Below, one piece after another: positions 21,588 to 36,500 of a stretch of 64,000 bases of DNA. Position numbers and translations under genes: made by a program. Source of the DNA: Membranipora membranacea (taxonomy: Eukaryota; Bryozoa; Gymnolaemata; Cheilostomatida; Membraniporidae); the NCBI GenBank assembly GCA_914767715.1, contig OU612070.1, forward strand, positions 5,721,501 through 5,785,500, in the 5' to 3' direction. Below the pieces are notes generated by a model that worked only from the letters and a program-made list of their open reading frames with translations, searched no databases and was not told where the DNA came from. Position 1 is the stretch's first letter. Every line of letters begins with the position of its first letter.

Positions 21588-24500
21588 GTATGTTATCTGA
21601 AGTTTGATATTTGTGTAGTCTTTCTTTGCAAACAGAATTAGGTTCCACATTATTTTTTTTTAAGTTTGGCTTACTCTCAGTTGATAAATTAGTTTTTTGT
21701 GATCCTATGCAGTGATTAAAGTACCCATGCCAATTTTGTTATATTATTATTAGCATGAAAAGGACATGAACAAAACCAACTTAACCATGTTATCTATATA
21801 TGTATGCGTTTTACAGAATAGAGGAATTGGAAGTGATGCCTATGATATGAATGTAATACCGGCGTGGCAGAGTAATTACACAGGAAGGGGAGTTGTGGTA
21901 ACAGTAGTCGATACTGGAATACAGACTGACCATCCTGATCTTCATCCAAATTATGTATGCTCCTAACGTATAGCCCATGTCCTTATCTCAGGTGCAGTAT
22001 AGACGGTGCCATAAGTATTGTGAAACATCAATCACATACTATGTTACACTGACTAACCTAGCTACATCTACTACTTCTTACAATATTTACTCTAAGAAAC
22101 TATAACTCTATAAACTGCTGGCTTTCAATAAAAGGTACCGGCAGCATACATGGCCATACATGAGTTTAGATTTCCGGTGTCCTTTATTCTCCATAAATCA
22201 AGGAGGTGTAGCTTCAAAGAAACTACTTTTGTTGTGAGAGAGGAGTTGTAGCCTCAGTTTTTATAGTGTAGTGTATTATGTGAGTGAGCAAAGCACTAAT
22301 CAAAGCAAACACTACAAACACTACAACTCTTGAATACAATCCCAATATCTCATTTCCTAATTTTAATGATGCTATCACTAGTGTTCTATACTCAACCTGA
22401 GATGTGACATGGTATTGCCAGGTCATGCTATGAATCACAAAATTGGCTTATCTAATCCATTCAAGTGTCACATCCAATTATCTCCAGCCAACCTTAGAAT
22501 GAAGCTACAACCATCCAAGTGCTTGTTGAAAATTTTGAGGTATGTTGCAGGATCCTTTAGCAAGTAGGGATGTGGTATCCCGTGATTCTGATCCGACTCC
22601 TCACTACAGCTCCCATTATTACAATGACCATGGTACCAGATGTGCAGGAGTGATAGCATCTGCGGCTAATAACTCATACTGTAGTGTGGGTATTGCACAT
22701 AGTGCTCGGATTGGAGGTATGTCACCTTCACTTTACATTTCTTGTAGTCTGAGCCCCAGACTTTTGCCCCCCCCCTTCGGCCGACGGCATTTTAAAAGCA
22801 GCCCAAAGCAATAACCTGAAACACTAACAAACATCGGCTAAGATATTGTATTTGACCTATTGAACGTGAGCAAACACTCTTCTATTTGGTTTTCTCTGGA
22901 CAGCAGAAGTTTACACACTTATCTAATAAAAATATAACCTTTATTTCAAGCCATTGGTATGCTACCATAAGGAAAGTTGCCACCCTCACAGGTTTTGGTA
23001 CAAGAAAGAAAACGAAATGATAAAACTTGCATTTTTTTGGCATCATGGATTGAAAAGGAAATACACAACATAAAAATTAATGTAAAAAAAATTCAGTTTA
23101 ACATATTTCACACACTGCAAAATTGTCAAACAAAAATAAGCTCCTATCGCAACAGCCATTATAATTCTCAACTTTGTAGCAATCCTTTACCTCGACGGTA
23201 GTAGCTACACAATTGACTCCATGGAGGCAAGGGCGTTATCTTTCAACAGAGATTATATTGATATTTACTCAAATAGCTGGGGTACGCGTGATAACTCCTA
23301 TGTTCGTGGCCCGGATACCTTGGCAAATTTAGCTCTGAAAGAGGGTGTTTCCAAGGTAAGGTCTTCCTCTATGTTTGTCTTACAATAAAAAGGCCAAGCG
23401 GTACATAAACACCCAAACTTAAGATATCCCTCCGGCTTCTTGGTACTTTTAAGATCGAAGAAAGCTAATTCTATTTTTGAGGCTTTTGAAGCTTGCAAAC
23501 AATAATTGAAGAATATCGGTTCGCACCATTTCTAATACTACTTAAAAAGAAAGTATTCTAACCCTTCTTGTGTCCATGTTGCAACTGACCGATCAAGCTT
23601 GAATGGGGTTTGATTTGTAGAGTTTCCCCCTTGGAAATTCATAGATGACACCATCCATTTGCTGAATGACATGACGATATGTTTAACTGTAAAATCTTTA
23701 TTGTTTATAATTATCGTATTTGCCAGTGTGCTGCAAGAATAGTGGAGTTGAAATATGTTTTATAATGATAACTAGGCTATACATCGTTTTGGTCTATCTG
23801 TATAAGTAGTCCAGAGAATTATTCTGTATTGCAATAACATAAAATGTCTCAACTCATTCATTATAATTTGTAATTCAATGAATAGCAAATTTTGGTGCCA
23901 TAATATGGGTCGTCATCTGATGCAGAGGAATGTTGTCTCGTTTTATTTCTATCCTCATTACCCTGGGTGCCTGACCAATAAGTGTAATCTGCTCCAAAGA
24001 TATCATATTATGCATAATTTGGAAAATGCATGCTCTTGTCTGTTTAGCGCCCCTATAATGGCGGGGCAACTCCTGATACAACCCAATTGGCATTCCTGCC
24101 CTGTGATTATGTGGTAAATAATATTGAGATAAACCATTGATTTCAGGGGCGAAAAGGGAAAGGTAGTATTTACGTCTTTGCTGCAGGAAATGGAGGGTCA
24201 TCTGACTCGTGTTCTTGTAATGGATTCGTTGTTAGCATATATACGATCTCGGTGGGAGCTGCAAATCAGTATAATAGACAAGTATGGTACGGGGAAGACT
24301 GTCCGGCAATTATAGTGGCAACATACAGTGGTGGCTATTACAAAAAGGTAAAACCATAGCTTTAATAATACACGTAGACAGGACACTATATGGAGCATAG
24401 AATTTGAGGCACTGAAGCACTAAATTCTTTATTGATACAATATAACCATCTTTTAGATAAATAAAAACACAAATCGACCAAGTGAAACTGTTCCAGCAAT

Positions 24501-27500
24501 CTTTAGGGATTTACAAACTTCTTTTAGATCGATATCTATTGAGCTATCAGGTGATAAACCATTTCTATCACAATTCTCTGTGATTCACTCACTTATTCTA
24601 TAATCTATATATTGTGTGCTGTCTTAATCGTGTATGGGTACAACATTTTTTCCTGTTGCTTGGTGTTACCGACTTGTTCACTTACTATCTATTGTCTATG
24701 CATAGTTGGCATTGAACTCAGGAAATTATATCAGATCAACTAAAGGATTTCATTCCCACGTCCAAGGTGATTAAAGCTGTATAGGCTGTATACGTGGTAA
24801 ATATATCGGTGGCGGTAAGACAATATTCGGGATGAAGTGTAGCGACTGAATGTTTAAATCCATTCACCTTCTTACACACAACACAATCACAAACATGTAT
24901 GGCATAAGGTTATCATCAGCTCGACTACTATAGTGCTACACAGATGGATGGTGCACATGGAAATTCATGAAGTTTTGAGAACAGCTCAAGATAAATTTCC
25001 TAAGCTATCTTCATCACTACCATGAAAGCTACTATCACAACAGCCAACACTTTTATTGGACTCAAAAATGTTGTGACCAGTCATGTGACCTGCAGGGAGC
25101 AATCAAAACAAGCAAATAAACAAAATTGAGAGAAACGGTCTTTATCCAAAAAATACCTTCGGAAGTTATGAGCATCCATCATTGAAACTTAACAAAATAT
25201 AATTGGAGACATTGATATAATGTGAAAGTAAGAGGGTGATTGACCAATTAGCCCAGAAGTTGTGAGTGAAAAACCATGCAGAGAAGCATGTTTGTTCTAC
25301 GGTAGATATAAATTTGACGATTATTGTTAAGATTATGTGAGCTCTGGCTTTATCTTCTCTTTGTTTTTCACAAGTTCATATACTTGTACTACTAATTGTT
25401 GTTTGAAGATTGTCACCACAGACCTGAATAGTCAATGTACCACTCAACATAGTGGGACATCAGCTGCTGCCCCTCAGGCTTCTGGGATCATTGCACTTGC
25501 ACTTGAAGCAAAGTAAGTGGCACAGAAACTTCAAACTAAAATCCTGAGTGTCACTTTCATTTTCTTCTCACTTCAACCCGCCAGTATACTCGCCTGTACT
25601 CTATATTATATGATGTCATTGAACTCCATAACGTATTTAGCTTTCTTTTCACCATGTTACCATGTGAATTTCGAAGTCGGCCTAGATTGAGCTGAGCCGT
25701 CTCCTCTTGGCTCGACCCCAAAATATACATCCTTTTCCATTGATAGAGCTGAGAAAAAAACATCAAACAAATCTGCTGCTATGGGGATTTGAGCTCTGGC
25801 CTCTTGGGCTGGAAACCGCACAGCCAAACCAGCCTGCCGTAACTTGCACAATGTGTCAATGCGATCTGATCCTTCGGGCTCAGTGCAAACCGGCAGGTGT
25901 TTCGATCACTCAAAAAGCTCTTAAAGACTTTTTAGATATTTTATTCTATCATGTGAGCGATTTTCAGCTTTAGAATCCAAATATTGAAGAAGTTATGGCC
26001 TCTCAAACTTCCAAGGTGACGGCAATTTATCGGCAGTAAGAATCAGCCGGTAATCCCTAGGGTACGTCACAACCATCATACTTATTACGATACACTAATA
26101 AATATGTTGATGATCAAGATTTTCAGATCTGTAACGGCCTCGAACCCAGGTCCAAATGGCTTTGCAGGCAACGCCGCTAACACTAAGCTATATTGTCTAC
26201 TGGCAAAGCTAGTTGGTCCAAGTGGCGTGATGGTAGCGTCGTTGCCTATAGGTATGGGGACCCGGGTTCGATTCCCACCCAGGTCTGAATTTCGATCATC
26301 ATCTTATCTGTGTGATTATTAGTGTATTAACTAATAACTCAGAATAAGTATGACCATAGACAAAACACATGTCTATGGTTGTGACGTATCCGCTTATTCC
26401 CAATGCCGATTGAAGGCAATCACCCTGGAAGTTTGAGAGGCCATAACTTCCTCAATATTTGGATTCTAAAGCTGAAAATCGCTCACATGATAGAATAAAA
26501 TATGGAGAATAAGATGTGATTCAAAAGAGCAGCCTCAAACAAAGTCTTTAAAACAGCATCAGCTCGATCCTTAGAAATGCAGTGATTGACAAGCAATGGG
26601 CTTGAGCCAGTCCCTTGTAGCATTCTAGAAATGCCCAAAAACCAACGCTGAAGGCCTTTTATTACTGTTTGAAGTTTTTTAAGCAAGACAATTTCCCAGG
26701 CTAATCGGATCAATGTTCGATCAGTCCCTGTGTTGAGATTCAGACGGTATAAAGTTATGATAACATTTCTGTTTGAAGAGAAGAATTTATTTCAGTGCAT
26801 TACGTACAATAATATATGCGCCCTAACGTTCAGTATCACATACTTCTAGTGATATATTTTACATACCTATATGTGTATGTATATGTATGTCTAAGTATGT
26901 GCATGTGCATATGTATATGAATATGCATAATTGTATATGTATATAAGGAATATCAAGGTATGTAATTACATAATTACAGTCCAGAGTTGACGTGGAGAGA
27001 TGTCCAATATTTGATAATACATACAGCCAACCCTGAACCACTTTTGACATCAGGAGAGTTTAATATCACAGGTGCCGGCCGAAAAGGTAAAATAAAATGT
27101 ATTTAGTATCTAGCATGCTTGCTTTGCTTGAATGCTTGCTGTGAATAGGTTGTTGACTGGATAGTAGGAGGAATGTGCTCTGTAAAAATCTGTTAGTTTC
27201 CATAAAACAGTCCATAATGTGTTTTCAATAATTCCTTTAAGGTCATGCCTCGTCAAAAACGTTTTTGGGGTTTCTCAATCCATATGATCAAAGATGTCTA
27301 AACACAAAAGTTGATGACGTTACCCCATGACATAACGTCATAGCGTGACACTGAATTTCAGCAGCATGTCAAAACCTATTGTCATCATTGTCCATATAAA
27401 AAGACATTGCAAGTTCTTTGAGCAAGAATGTATTTAATACATAAAGACTACCCTTATATCATATATACTTTTATTGTCATTCTATATCATCTTTAGGAAT

Positions 27501-30500
27501 GTTTTTCATGCAGTGACAGAACAAAAAAGAAAAAACTTAAGCGGAGAGAAAAAGAAAAAATACTCAAGTAACAAGAATTAATAGGATATAAAGTGCTTTG
27601 ATAGTTGTTGTTTAAAATGAGTAAGTTTGGTTGCTGAGCGTATCTGAATTGGTAAAGAGTTAAAAGAAAGTCAGGTGCAATCAAATGCAAAATTTGAAAA
27701 CCAAAAATACAGGTGAAATGACCAGCAAGGAGAGGAAAAGGAATCAGACCAAGAGATGTATGTAAATCTCTTGTATGTATTAGATGATATGGTATGTGGT
27801 TGACATTTGCTATTAGGCGGAAAGCCCTCTTTTGGAGCAAGTATATTCTTTCAAGAATATATTGTGGTGATAGGTTGCCATATATGCGGATGCCATATAT
27901 CATATGACAAAAGACATACTGGAAATAAAAGTTACGAGATGATTTACTATCTAGGAATGCCCTGCATTTCTGGAATAATGCCAAACTTTTGTTTATTTTG
28001 GTGCAAATCTGGTCTACATGATCGTCCCATGTCAATGAGTCATACAAAGTCATTCAAAGTCATGCAGCCATAACAACAATAATGTTCTATGTTTGATTTG
28101 AAAAAAAAATTTCATTCAAATTCACATATACTGTTAGCTAAACCACCAGTGTCGACGATGCTATAAAGAAAGTTAGCTGTGTCAGTTGTTGTCCAAGGTG
28201 GACAAATCTGATTTCCCTAGTGCCCAGTGCTGACCAGTTAGAAAAAAATTGATGTGCCAGTTGGCAATTTTAAATATTGACAAAAATGCTCATTAACCTG
28301 ACAAAACGAGACATAAAATTATGTGAAAACCGTACTGAGACTGAAATATTGTTTCAGATAGGGGCATCCTCCAAAACCATGGTGAGGGCACTACGTATTG
28401 ATTTTGAACCAAATGAAACTTTTGTGTTGGAGAAGGAGTATGATAAAAATACCTATCATGCAGACTTCCAGAGGCAGGCTGTAAATTCAATATTCTTGTG
28501 GGCCAGCTAACTTCAAATAAAGTGTATGTTGAGTGAACAATTGCATGGGAATCACCTAAAAACATAGCCCTTTTGTATTTTCCCAAGTTTTTGAATCAAC
28601 ATCTCTACTGAAATTGAAATAAATGCCTCATGAATACAGAGGTAAATCCAACCATTCATGGTTTTTTTGCCTGATATATTTCTTCACCAGAATTGGCGAA
28701 GTAATACAAGTCTCTAAATTTCAGTCGCTCTATTGTATTTTACAATAGTTCACAAGCTGGCTTGTAAATTCCTGTCTGTTATTGAAATTCCTGTCTGTTA
28801 TTGAAATTCCTGTCTGTTATAAAATGCCTGCCAATAAAGAATTGAAAAAAAAATTTAGAACTTTCCTTCTCTAGTACTTGAAATCCATGTCAAGGCTTGT
28901 TACTACGATCAATTATCACAAGTTAATTTTATTGGGACTACTTTGCGCTGCCAATCTTGGTTTGATACGTATAAATGGTTGTTAGGTGTCTGAGCCAGTT
29001 GCTCCCAGTTATTTACAGCTCCTATTCTTTTCCATTGGCACCGGTGGCGTAAAGTGGCAGACAACCACAAAAGTTTTAAGTTGATATTTGATGCGTAATG
29101 TTATACTCCTTCTAAGTTTGAGTGTTATAAATAAATGTTAAATTTGAAAATTTTAGTTATTTCAATTACAAACTCTCTTCCACCACTTTGTTTCAGTAAC
29201 ACTAATACCGTATTCTCAAAATAGTTATTTTATTGGAAAAAAATGATGTATAAAAGAATTAGTTTCTGGAATCGAAGCAGTTATCTTTTATTGTGTCAAT
29301 CTTAAATATAAAAACAGTCATCCCAGTTACAAAATCATCTACAATAACAATAAATTATTATTGCTTTCAATAATAGAAATTAAGCATTTTCTTTGAGATT
29401 ATAATAGCTTCTCAACTTAATTCAGTTTATTGCAGCCATGGGGTGGAGGGGCTACTGTCTGCTCTGTGGTGCAGATCCAAAGCTTATACTTTGGATTTCC
29501 ACTGTTGAGTATGTTGTCTTCTACTTCAAATTTTATAAATTGCAATCACAATAATAAGAAATTATATTGAAGATAATTGAGTGTTTTGGAATTGTTAAAC
29601 AAGGAATAGCTACAATTAGAATGAAAAATCAAGGAAATCGGACCAGTAGTTCTCAAGTTAATATCCTAGTCTAGGCATGACCTTAAATCCATAATATGAT
29701 ACATGGGTCGAGGTGTCATAACTGTTTTCAGAATTGACACAATAAAGTATCCTGTCATCATACGGTCACTCGCCAACTACATAGCAGCATTTTCCAGCAC
29801 ATTGATTTTCTGTCATAAAATATCATCCTGCCTGTCACTCACAAAATTGCCAGGAATGTGGTGAGAACTCCCTGGATTGGTAGAATTTTTAGGTGTTTTG
29901 CATTATGAAGCTGAGTTTCAAAGCGTAACTTGGTGGGTTGTGTTGATGATCTACTGGTTGGCTTCACAGTAATGTCATGTGTTTTTACAGTTAGCGTCAA
30001 TTACTGGATCTTAACCACTTTTTGTCACCAGATATGTTGAAGCAATTAGGAAATTCAAAACTATTTGACTTGATAAAAACTTTTGAAACAATTTTCTCCA
30101 CAGAGATTTTGGCCCCAGGCTGTTACCCATAGCACACAGAATTGGGCCAATGGCCAGCTCACCTTTCACACTTTTTCTTTTTTCAAGTGAGCCACAAGTT
30201 TGGATATGGATTGATGGACGGTAAGGCAATGGTTGATGCAGCCCTTACATGGAAGAGAGTTCCTCCTCAACTTATATTTAAAACTAGTATACAACAACCC
30301 TATGCGTAAGTAATATAATACCGGAGGATAATACTTGATGTGTGTGTGTGAGTGTATATATATATATGTCATTCCAATCACAGGTTCCACTGTCTTCCAT
30401 AAATGAGAAAAGGAAAAGAAACCAAAGAAAATGCATGAAAATGTTCAATATTTGCTTGCTTGATGTTTACTTGATTCATTTTTCTTAAAAACTCTTGATT

Positions 30501-33500
30501 TCTGGCTATTTAACAGCTAATGTAGTGACACAAGGTTTGATATTTATAAATCTATTTTTGGTGATGAGTTTTTGTTTTGTTGGAGAAGTACTATGTTAGC
30601 ATTGATCAAGCTATTTTATGAAGACAAGATCCAGCCCCAACATATATAACCCTGTTGCATTGTTTTAGGCTCTTGTCATATTATGGGAGATATTCACAAA
30701 ACATCACAATACCTCCATGTCCCCCAGATTACACTGGCTGTATCCACCACGCTGAACACATACAGCTTGTTCTTACTGTATCAGCTACCAAAAGAGGAGG
30801 GCTCTCGGTGAGACAGAGGAGGAAGGCTTCTTAGTCTATCGTTTCAATCGAAAAATCAGCGCAAAATCACCAAGAGAACACCATCTTGTTGATAGTTAAA
30901 GTGTTCGAAGCCTGCCTGCGTTGCTGGTAGTGGCATTTCATTATCAATTAACTGGTTGGAAGATGGTTGTTAATTGAATGACATTACCAGCAACAGCATG
31001 TTAAGTAATAGGACTAAAACTGACCATTATATCCAAACTGAGGCATTCTACATCTCATTGGAGATTCCTAATTCGAAACACTTTTACCAGTCTTCATTGG
31101 ACAAGCCTTTTGGTAACTATGTTGTAGATCATATTGCGCAGTCCTTCAGGTACAAACTCCACTTTGCTGAAGAGAAGATCTTATGACTACACTAGCACAG
31201 GGTTCTCTGAGTGGCCATTCATGTCTCTCCACTACTGGGGAGAGAATCCCGCTGGAAATTGGACTTTCTTCATAGACACAGGCGGGCACACAGGTACATC
31301 ATTCTGACTGATATCATCCTAATAGCAAAAAAGGAATGTGCTAGAAGGATGTGCTGTTGTATATCATGTAATGCCACTGCCAGAGTTCTAAGTTCCATGA
31401 CTCAACACTCAATTGAGTTGATCCTAAAACTGAAGTTAGTAGTGCAAATCCCTGCATGGTAGCTTGAATCATTTGATCACATACTTTACACTTTTGTGAC
31501 TTTTCAATCTTGTGTAGGAACCCTCTTCTCCTACCATCTTGTGGTATACGGGGCGGCTATAGATCCATATAATCCAGGTGACTATGTTTACCACAACTTC
31601 ACATGTGACAGCACCTGCGACAATCTAGCGGGATGTACTGGTTCTGGTCCTTCCCAGTGTATAGCCTGTAATACAACTTACTACAAAGTTGAAGATACCC
31701 AGTAAGTCAAAGCTTTTCCATTTCTGAACAGCTGCAATTAGGAATTTGGGACATTCCATTATGGATAAAAAACAACCACTTATTGATGGGTGCCATAAAC
31801 CTGATCAAGTTCTCAGAGAGGGTATTTTAATCAAAGGAATATTTTTTTAATTGGAATCTTTTCCATCCTCACCTATTGCAGATGCCTTCTGATTTAAGAG
31901 TAGCTTAAGGGATAGGTTGCCTCACAGTTGAGCAACGATATGTCCTACCATTGCTGATCATCAGAATGATAATCCTATTCATATGAGCTTTGTCGTGATC
32001 GATCACTCAAACTTTGTCCATCTAGCAGATGTGTAGTATTTGATGCTTTTCGCCCTTTCAGCTTGTGTGTTAGCGAGTGTGAGGCTGGATATTATGCAGA
32101 TAATACAACTGAACACAGGTTGTGTAAAAGATGTGACCGTAGCTGTGCTTCTTGCACTGATTCAGGGGATTCATCTTGTACATCATGTGTTAATGGCACT
32201 TACCTGGACGCGAGGTATAACAGTTGCCTTGTGGCTTGCCCTGATACATTTTTTGCAGGTAGGCTTTGCCTCAATATAGCGATTCCAAGAAAGATATGTT
32301 GTAAATAGCTAAGCTAAAATGAGAAGTACCTAAGTGTTACTTCTGCCGAAGCATTATATTCGTAACAATATACAAACATCTTATGTCTGGAAGATTTTAC
32401 TCTGGTTTGTAGGTATGTCTCAAACATGGCAAAGTTCACATGCGACCATATCATCCTTGAAAACCTTACCTACCTAGCAAGTATGATCAAATGATTTACC
32501 TGTCGCAGTATTCAAAACAAATTAACACCTATTAAATCATGCCAAGTGCGCATCGATCATCACAACAACAACTGTCTATATAATTTGTGCTATATTGTCA
32601 TCTTGCTGGCTCAGATAAAGTTTGTTTCCCACAGTTACGTTGTAACGCAATTGTACATTACCAGTTTCCCATGATCTTGTTTTTTGATAGAATATGAGAA
32701 TAGCACCTGTTTACCTTGTCAGCCTGGCTGTCATAGCTGTACCTCCCTCTCAGATTGTGTGATATGTGATGATGGTTCAGGGATTGTAAATGGAGGGTGT
32801 AAGCTAGTATGTGCAGAGAGGTAAGATGTGTGAGCATGCATGAAAATCCTTGCTGCAAAATAAGAAATACAGGCTTTCAACTTCCACATTTCACAAATTG
32901 AAATAAGAGGCAGTATTTATTTACCGTTTGACTGCCGGAATGCCCTATAGTTGTAACAAACATTCCTGAATGATAGCATAATGTTATTTTGGGCCTTGTA
33001 TTGTGAAACTTTGTTCGTTTGTTCGTCCGTCCGTTCAATTTTTGCTAACTCCTTGAAAAATTGTTTTCCGAATTATTTAACAGCTCAATACATATTTTTG
33101 AAGTGAATATCGGGATCAGAACGATGATTGCAGACCTTGCACCATACCAAGCTGTGAACTTTGTAAAAATGCTGCTGAATGTTTGAGATGCAACGCTAAT
33201 ACTACCAAGTACCATCAGGGTTGTGTCAGCAAATGTCCAAACACCTCCTTTATCGGCACTTCAACATATATTGTTAGTCAATCCGAGTGCTTCGAGTGAG
33301 TTGTCTTTCATTCCATTCATTTTAGCCAACAGTCAAAGTCGAAAATACATTGTGCATCATTTGTTTGTCAGATTTATATAGAACTATAAACTATGTTCCC
33401 CTGATCCATAATTGGCAGTTAAGGCCAGTATTTTTCAATGCAGTCATCATGTCGTGTTGATACTGCAGCAAGTACGGATGAGGTTCCTCTTGGAGGGACA

Positions 33501-36500
33501 AACGAACGCATACCACCTGTAAATTGTAGTTGGATAAGCATTAATGGCTTTCATTGCAATGTTACAGTTGTGATGCTCACTGTAAGACATGTTATGGACC
33601 AGCTGAAGATAACTGCTTGTCATGTCAGGAGGAGTATATGGTGTCATATTCGCATTTATGCATCCGGAACTCTACCTGTCCCCTTGGTCAATTCAGAGAA
33701 CTTGGACTTGGAGACTGTAAGGATTGCGATAAGTCCTGCAAGTCTTGTAGTGGAGCGAGCGAAATGGAGTGCCTTGCTTGCCAGGAGGGGTGAGTTTGGT
33801 TTTAATTACCATGACAACATGGTGCGTACTTAGGACGATTTGTCTCCGGGAGAGGGGAAAGTATCCCCGAGTCTGCACCATGATTGCGAAATTGGGAAAA
33901 CTCATGGCAGAAAGTTTTATTGTTGCGTTGTGTCAAGCTCCTTTAATGAGGTACGGACAATTCCGCCTTGTATTGATTAATATATACTACAGTGCTGCTG
34001 GTTTATCTAACTCTATAATATGCAGAACCGCAAGTGGTCATTGTGTGAGGGACGAATAATGCACACTCCCGTAACGTTAGTATTAATTACAGGAGTGTAA
34101 GGTCCCGTCCTCAACACTTCTTATGTTTGTTGTATAAATTTCGAATTCACATAATAATACTATAATTAACGCTTTGATTGTTTTGACACAAGGTATATTT
34201 TGGTTCTATTTTCTGTAATGGTGTAATTGTATATTGTGTAATGCTTAGCACTCTCAACTTCATGGACCTTTGAATCAACCTAAGCAATCGTTTACTTGAT
34301 TATGTGTGATTTTGCAAAGTTTGGCCTAAACATGTGGTTGAGTCGTGAACAAGTGGTTGCCCGTACTCTGAAAGTAAAACAGCGTCTGAACTTTAATGTA
34401 AAATATAATAATGGTTAATAAGGATAAATATGACTGCAGTTATAGAATATTGCATTGAATCAAAAAGTAGCGCGACTTGTAATAAAATAACCAGTGTTTC
34501 TCTTGCTAGATGCTCGCCAAGACAATTCAATACATTTGGTGACGGCTTCATCTTCAATAAGACCCAAGATTTGCTCGGTCCTCCGCGGGAAACACAAATG
34601 GCTGAATCACCAATGACAATGAAGCTTCAACAAATTATAATCGATGATCAGTCGATATAACCAAGGAGTCAACTTTCCTTTGAACTGGAGCATTATAATA
34701 ATTTATTTTGTCAAACAAATTTCGGACTTGAATATTGCCACGCATTATTGATAAGAGTTTTTACAAATGTGATAAACTTACCTCGTCAATTTCTCTGACG
34801 GAAAGCTGCTCGCTCCCTTCGACCGGAATTCAATATGTATGTTTCTGAGTAGTTCAATAATCTCACCAAGTTCTTGATGTGGAATATACATTTATTTAAT
34901 TATAATTATTCCAAAAAAAATTTGATCTAAGAAAATTACACATTACACAACCTTCGTCAAGGCTGTTCCAAAATGAGCTGATGTTTATTGTCTCTGCAGC
35001 TGTTTATATAGTCACAGCAGGTATCAATCCTATTCGATCTTAGAAGTCGCTTAAAATGTTGACATTATTGCAACTTTTTCTTGTTTCTTCAGTTTCCGCT
35101 TACAATGGTCTTGCCATCTTTCTAAAGAGTTCTCGAACATTCCTATTCTGGTGAAACTATTATCCTCCTAAAATAATGGTCTTTCAACATCCTAACTGTT
35201 TTGTTCGCCAGATTTGCGGCATCGATTGATCTAGTTTTTTTGTTTCCAGTCAGCATCACTTGACAAAGGAGATGAGTAACCATTAAAATGAAATGAAAAT
35301 CTTAAGTCCAAATCAAATACTTGGATAACTAAAAATCTAAATTATGAAGATCTAAAATAATCTCATCAAGTAAATTATAAAGTAAAGTATTATCAGCTAA
35401 AAGTAGTAAAATATCATAATATAAAATTACATATTAATGTATTAAATATCACATACTTACAATTGTAATCAAATATTTTTGACAGCAATAATATTAGCTT
35501 TATCATCAATATTGTCATTGTTCTTATTTTGATAAATGTAAACATAGAGAAAGACTTTAGATGAGCTATTTTCTCTGCAATTTTATTGCATCAATGTTCC
35601 CGTACTTTCAGCCGGTTCCTGTTTCATGGATCATGCGTAACAGCCTGCGGAGACCGATACTACAACCTAACAGATACCATCAATCCATCCTGTCAGCTGT
35701 GTGACCCTTCTTGTCTGACTTGTACAGGTCCATCAGCCAGTCAATGCACAGCCTGTTTGGATGAGGGTGCCAAGCTTCATAAAGATCTATGTGTTTCACC
35801 ATGTCCAGCAGGGTATGTAGACACTGGATGGTTGATTGTGTAACTCCACTGACAATTGCTCACCTTCATACTAATTCATGTGTAGTATTGAGATATTACA
35901 TTAGTAGAGGTATAAGACATCATGGACACCAGTCGCAGTCTTTGCTGGTTGAGCTAAATACACTAAGTGCACTCTGTAGTCTAGAGATACACAAGGCAGC
36001 ATTAACGATCTGAATCTAATCTTGTCTCTAGACAGCAGGCACTTACTTCCCACACACTCTTAGCAGATAAATGTTGGGGAGACATGCTGTGAGCCTAACA
36101 CAAAGGGCATAGAGGCCTGAATGTCATATCATAGTTCTCCCTATGGTTGAATCATGCAGCCACTACGTATGACACATTACCTAAGTTTTTCTTTCCCTGA
36201 TTTTCTTGTAGACAATTTCAACTAGACTCAGTAGAAGATTCTACAGGCAACCTCACCTGTGAAAATTGCTCGTCAGAGTGCAGCTCCTGCAGTGGACCGT
36301 TGGCTTATCAATGCTCAAGCTGCGTACAAGGACTAGCTTTAACTCCTGGTGAGTACAGCGCAAAGTGGGATTTTGAGGCACTCTGTTATTGAATCGAGGG
36401 GATTTTCCATAAGCCAGGAAATCCAGCTTTTTGTGCGTCCATGGTGTAGATAAATAAAGTCAATAGGTGACTTCACAACACCACCATCAGTTTAGCCTTG

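Larger units (their letters stand above)
21817..30305 (+). other. Convertase exons 4-10: subtilisin-like catalytic domain
   Basis: VVDTGIQTDHPDL holds catalytic Asp167, NDHGTRCAG holds His208, FAAGNGG holds oxyanion Asn310 and HSGTSAAAP holds Ser380. SNSWG, LTWRDVQ and KFGYGLMDG are conserved family blocks. The motif reads D-T-G, where furin and kexin have D-D-G. N320 stands where furin has Asp306, and R279 about where it has Asp264; E252 and D274 match furin Glu236 and Asp258. Correspondence was done by eye. Confidence 0.85.

Noticed and set aside
26213-26287. Functional tRNA gene
   Set aside because: The B box is perfect, but no acceptor stem or anticodon arm of proper form could be drawn, and it lies in a mobile element.
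30974-31186. ORF overlapping convertase exon 12
   Set aside because: It is in a different frame from the P-domain exon 31128-31293, which has matching phases and family motifs.
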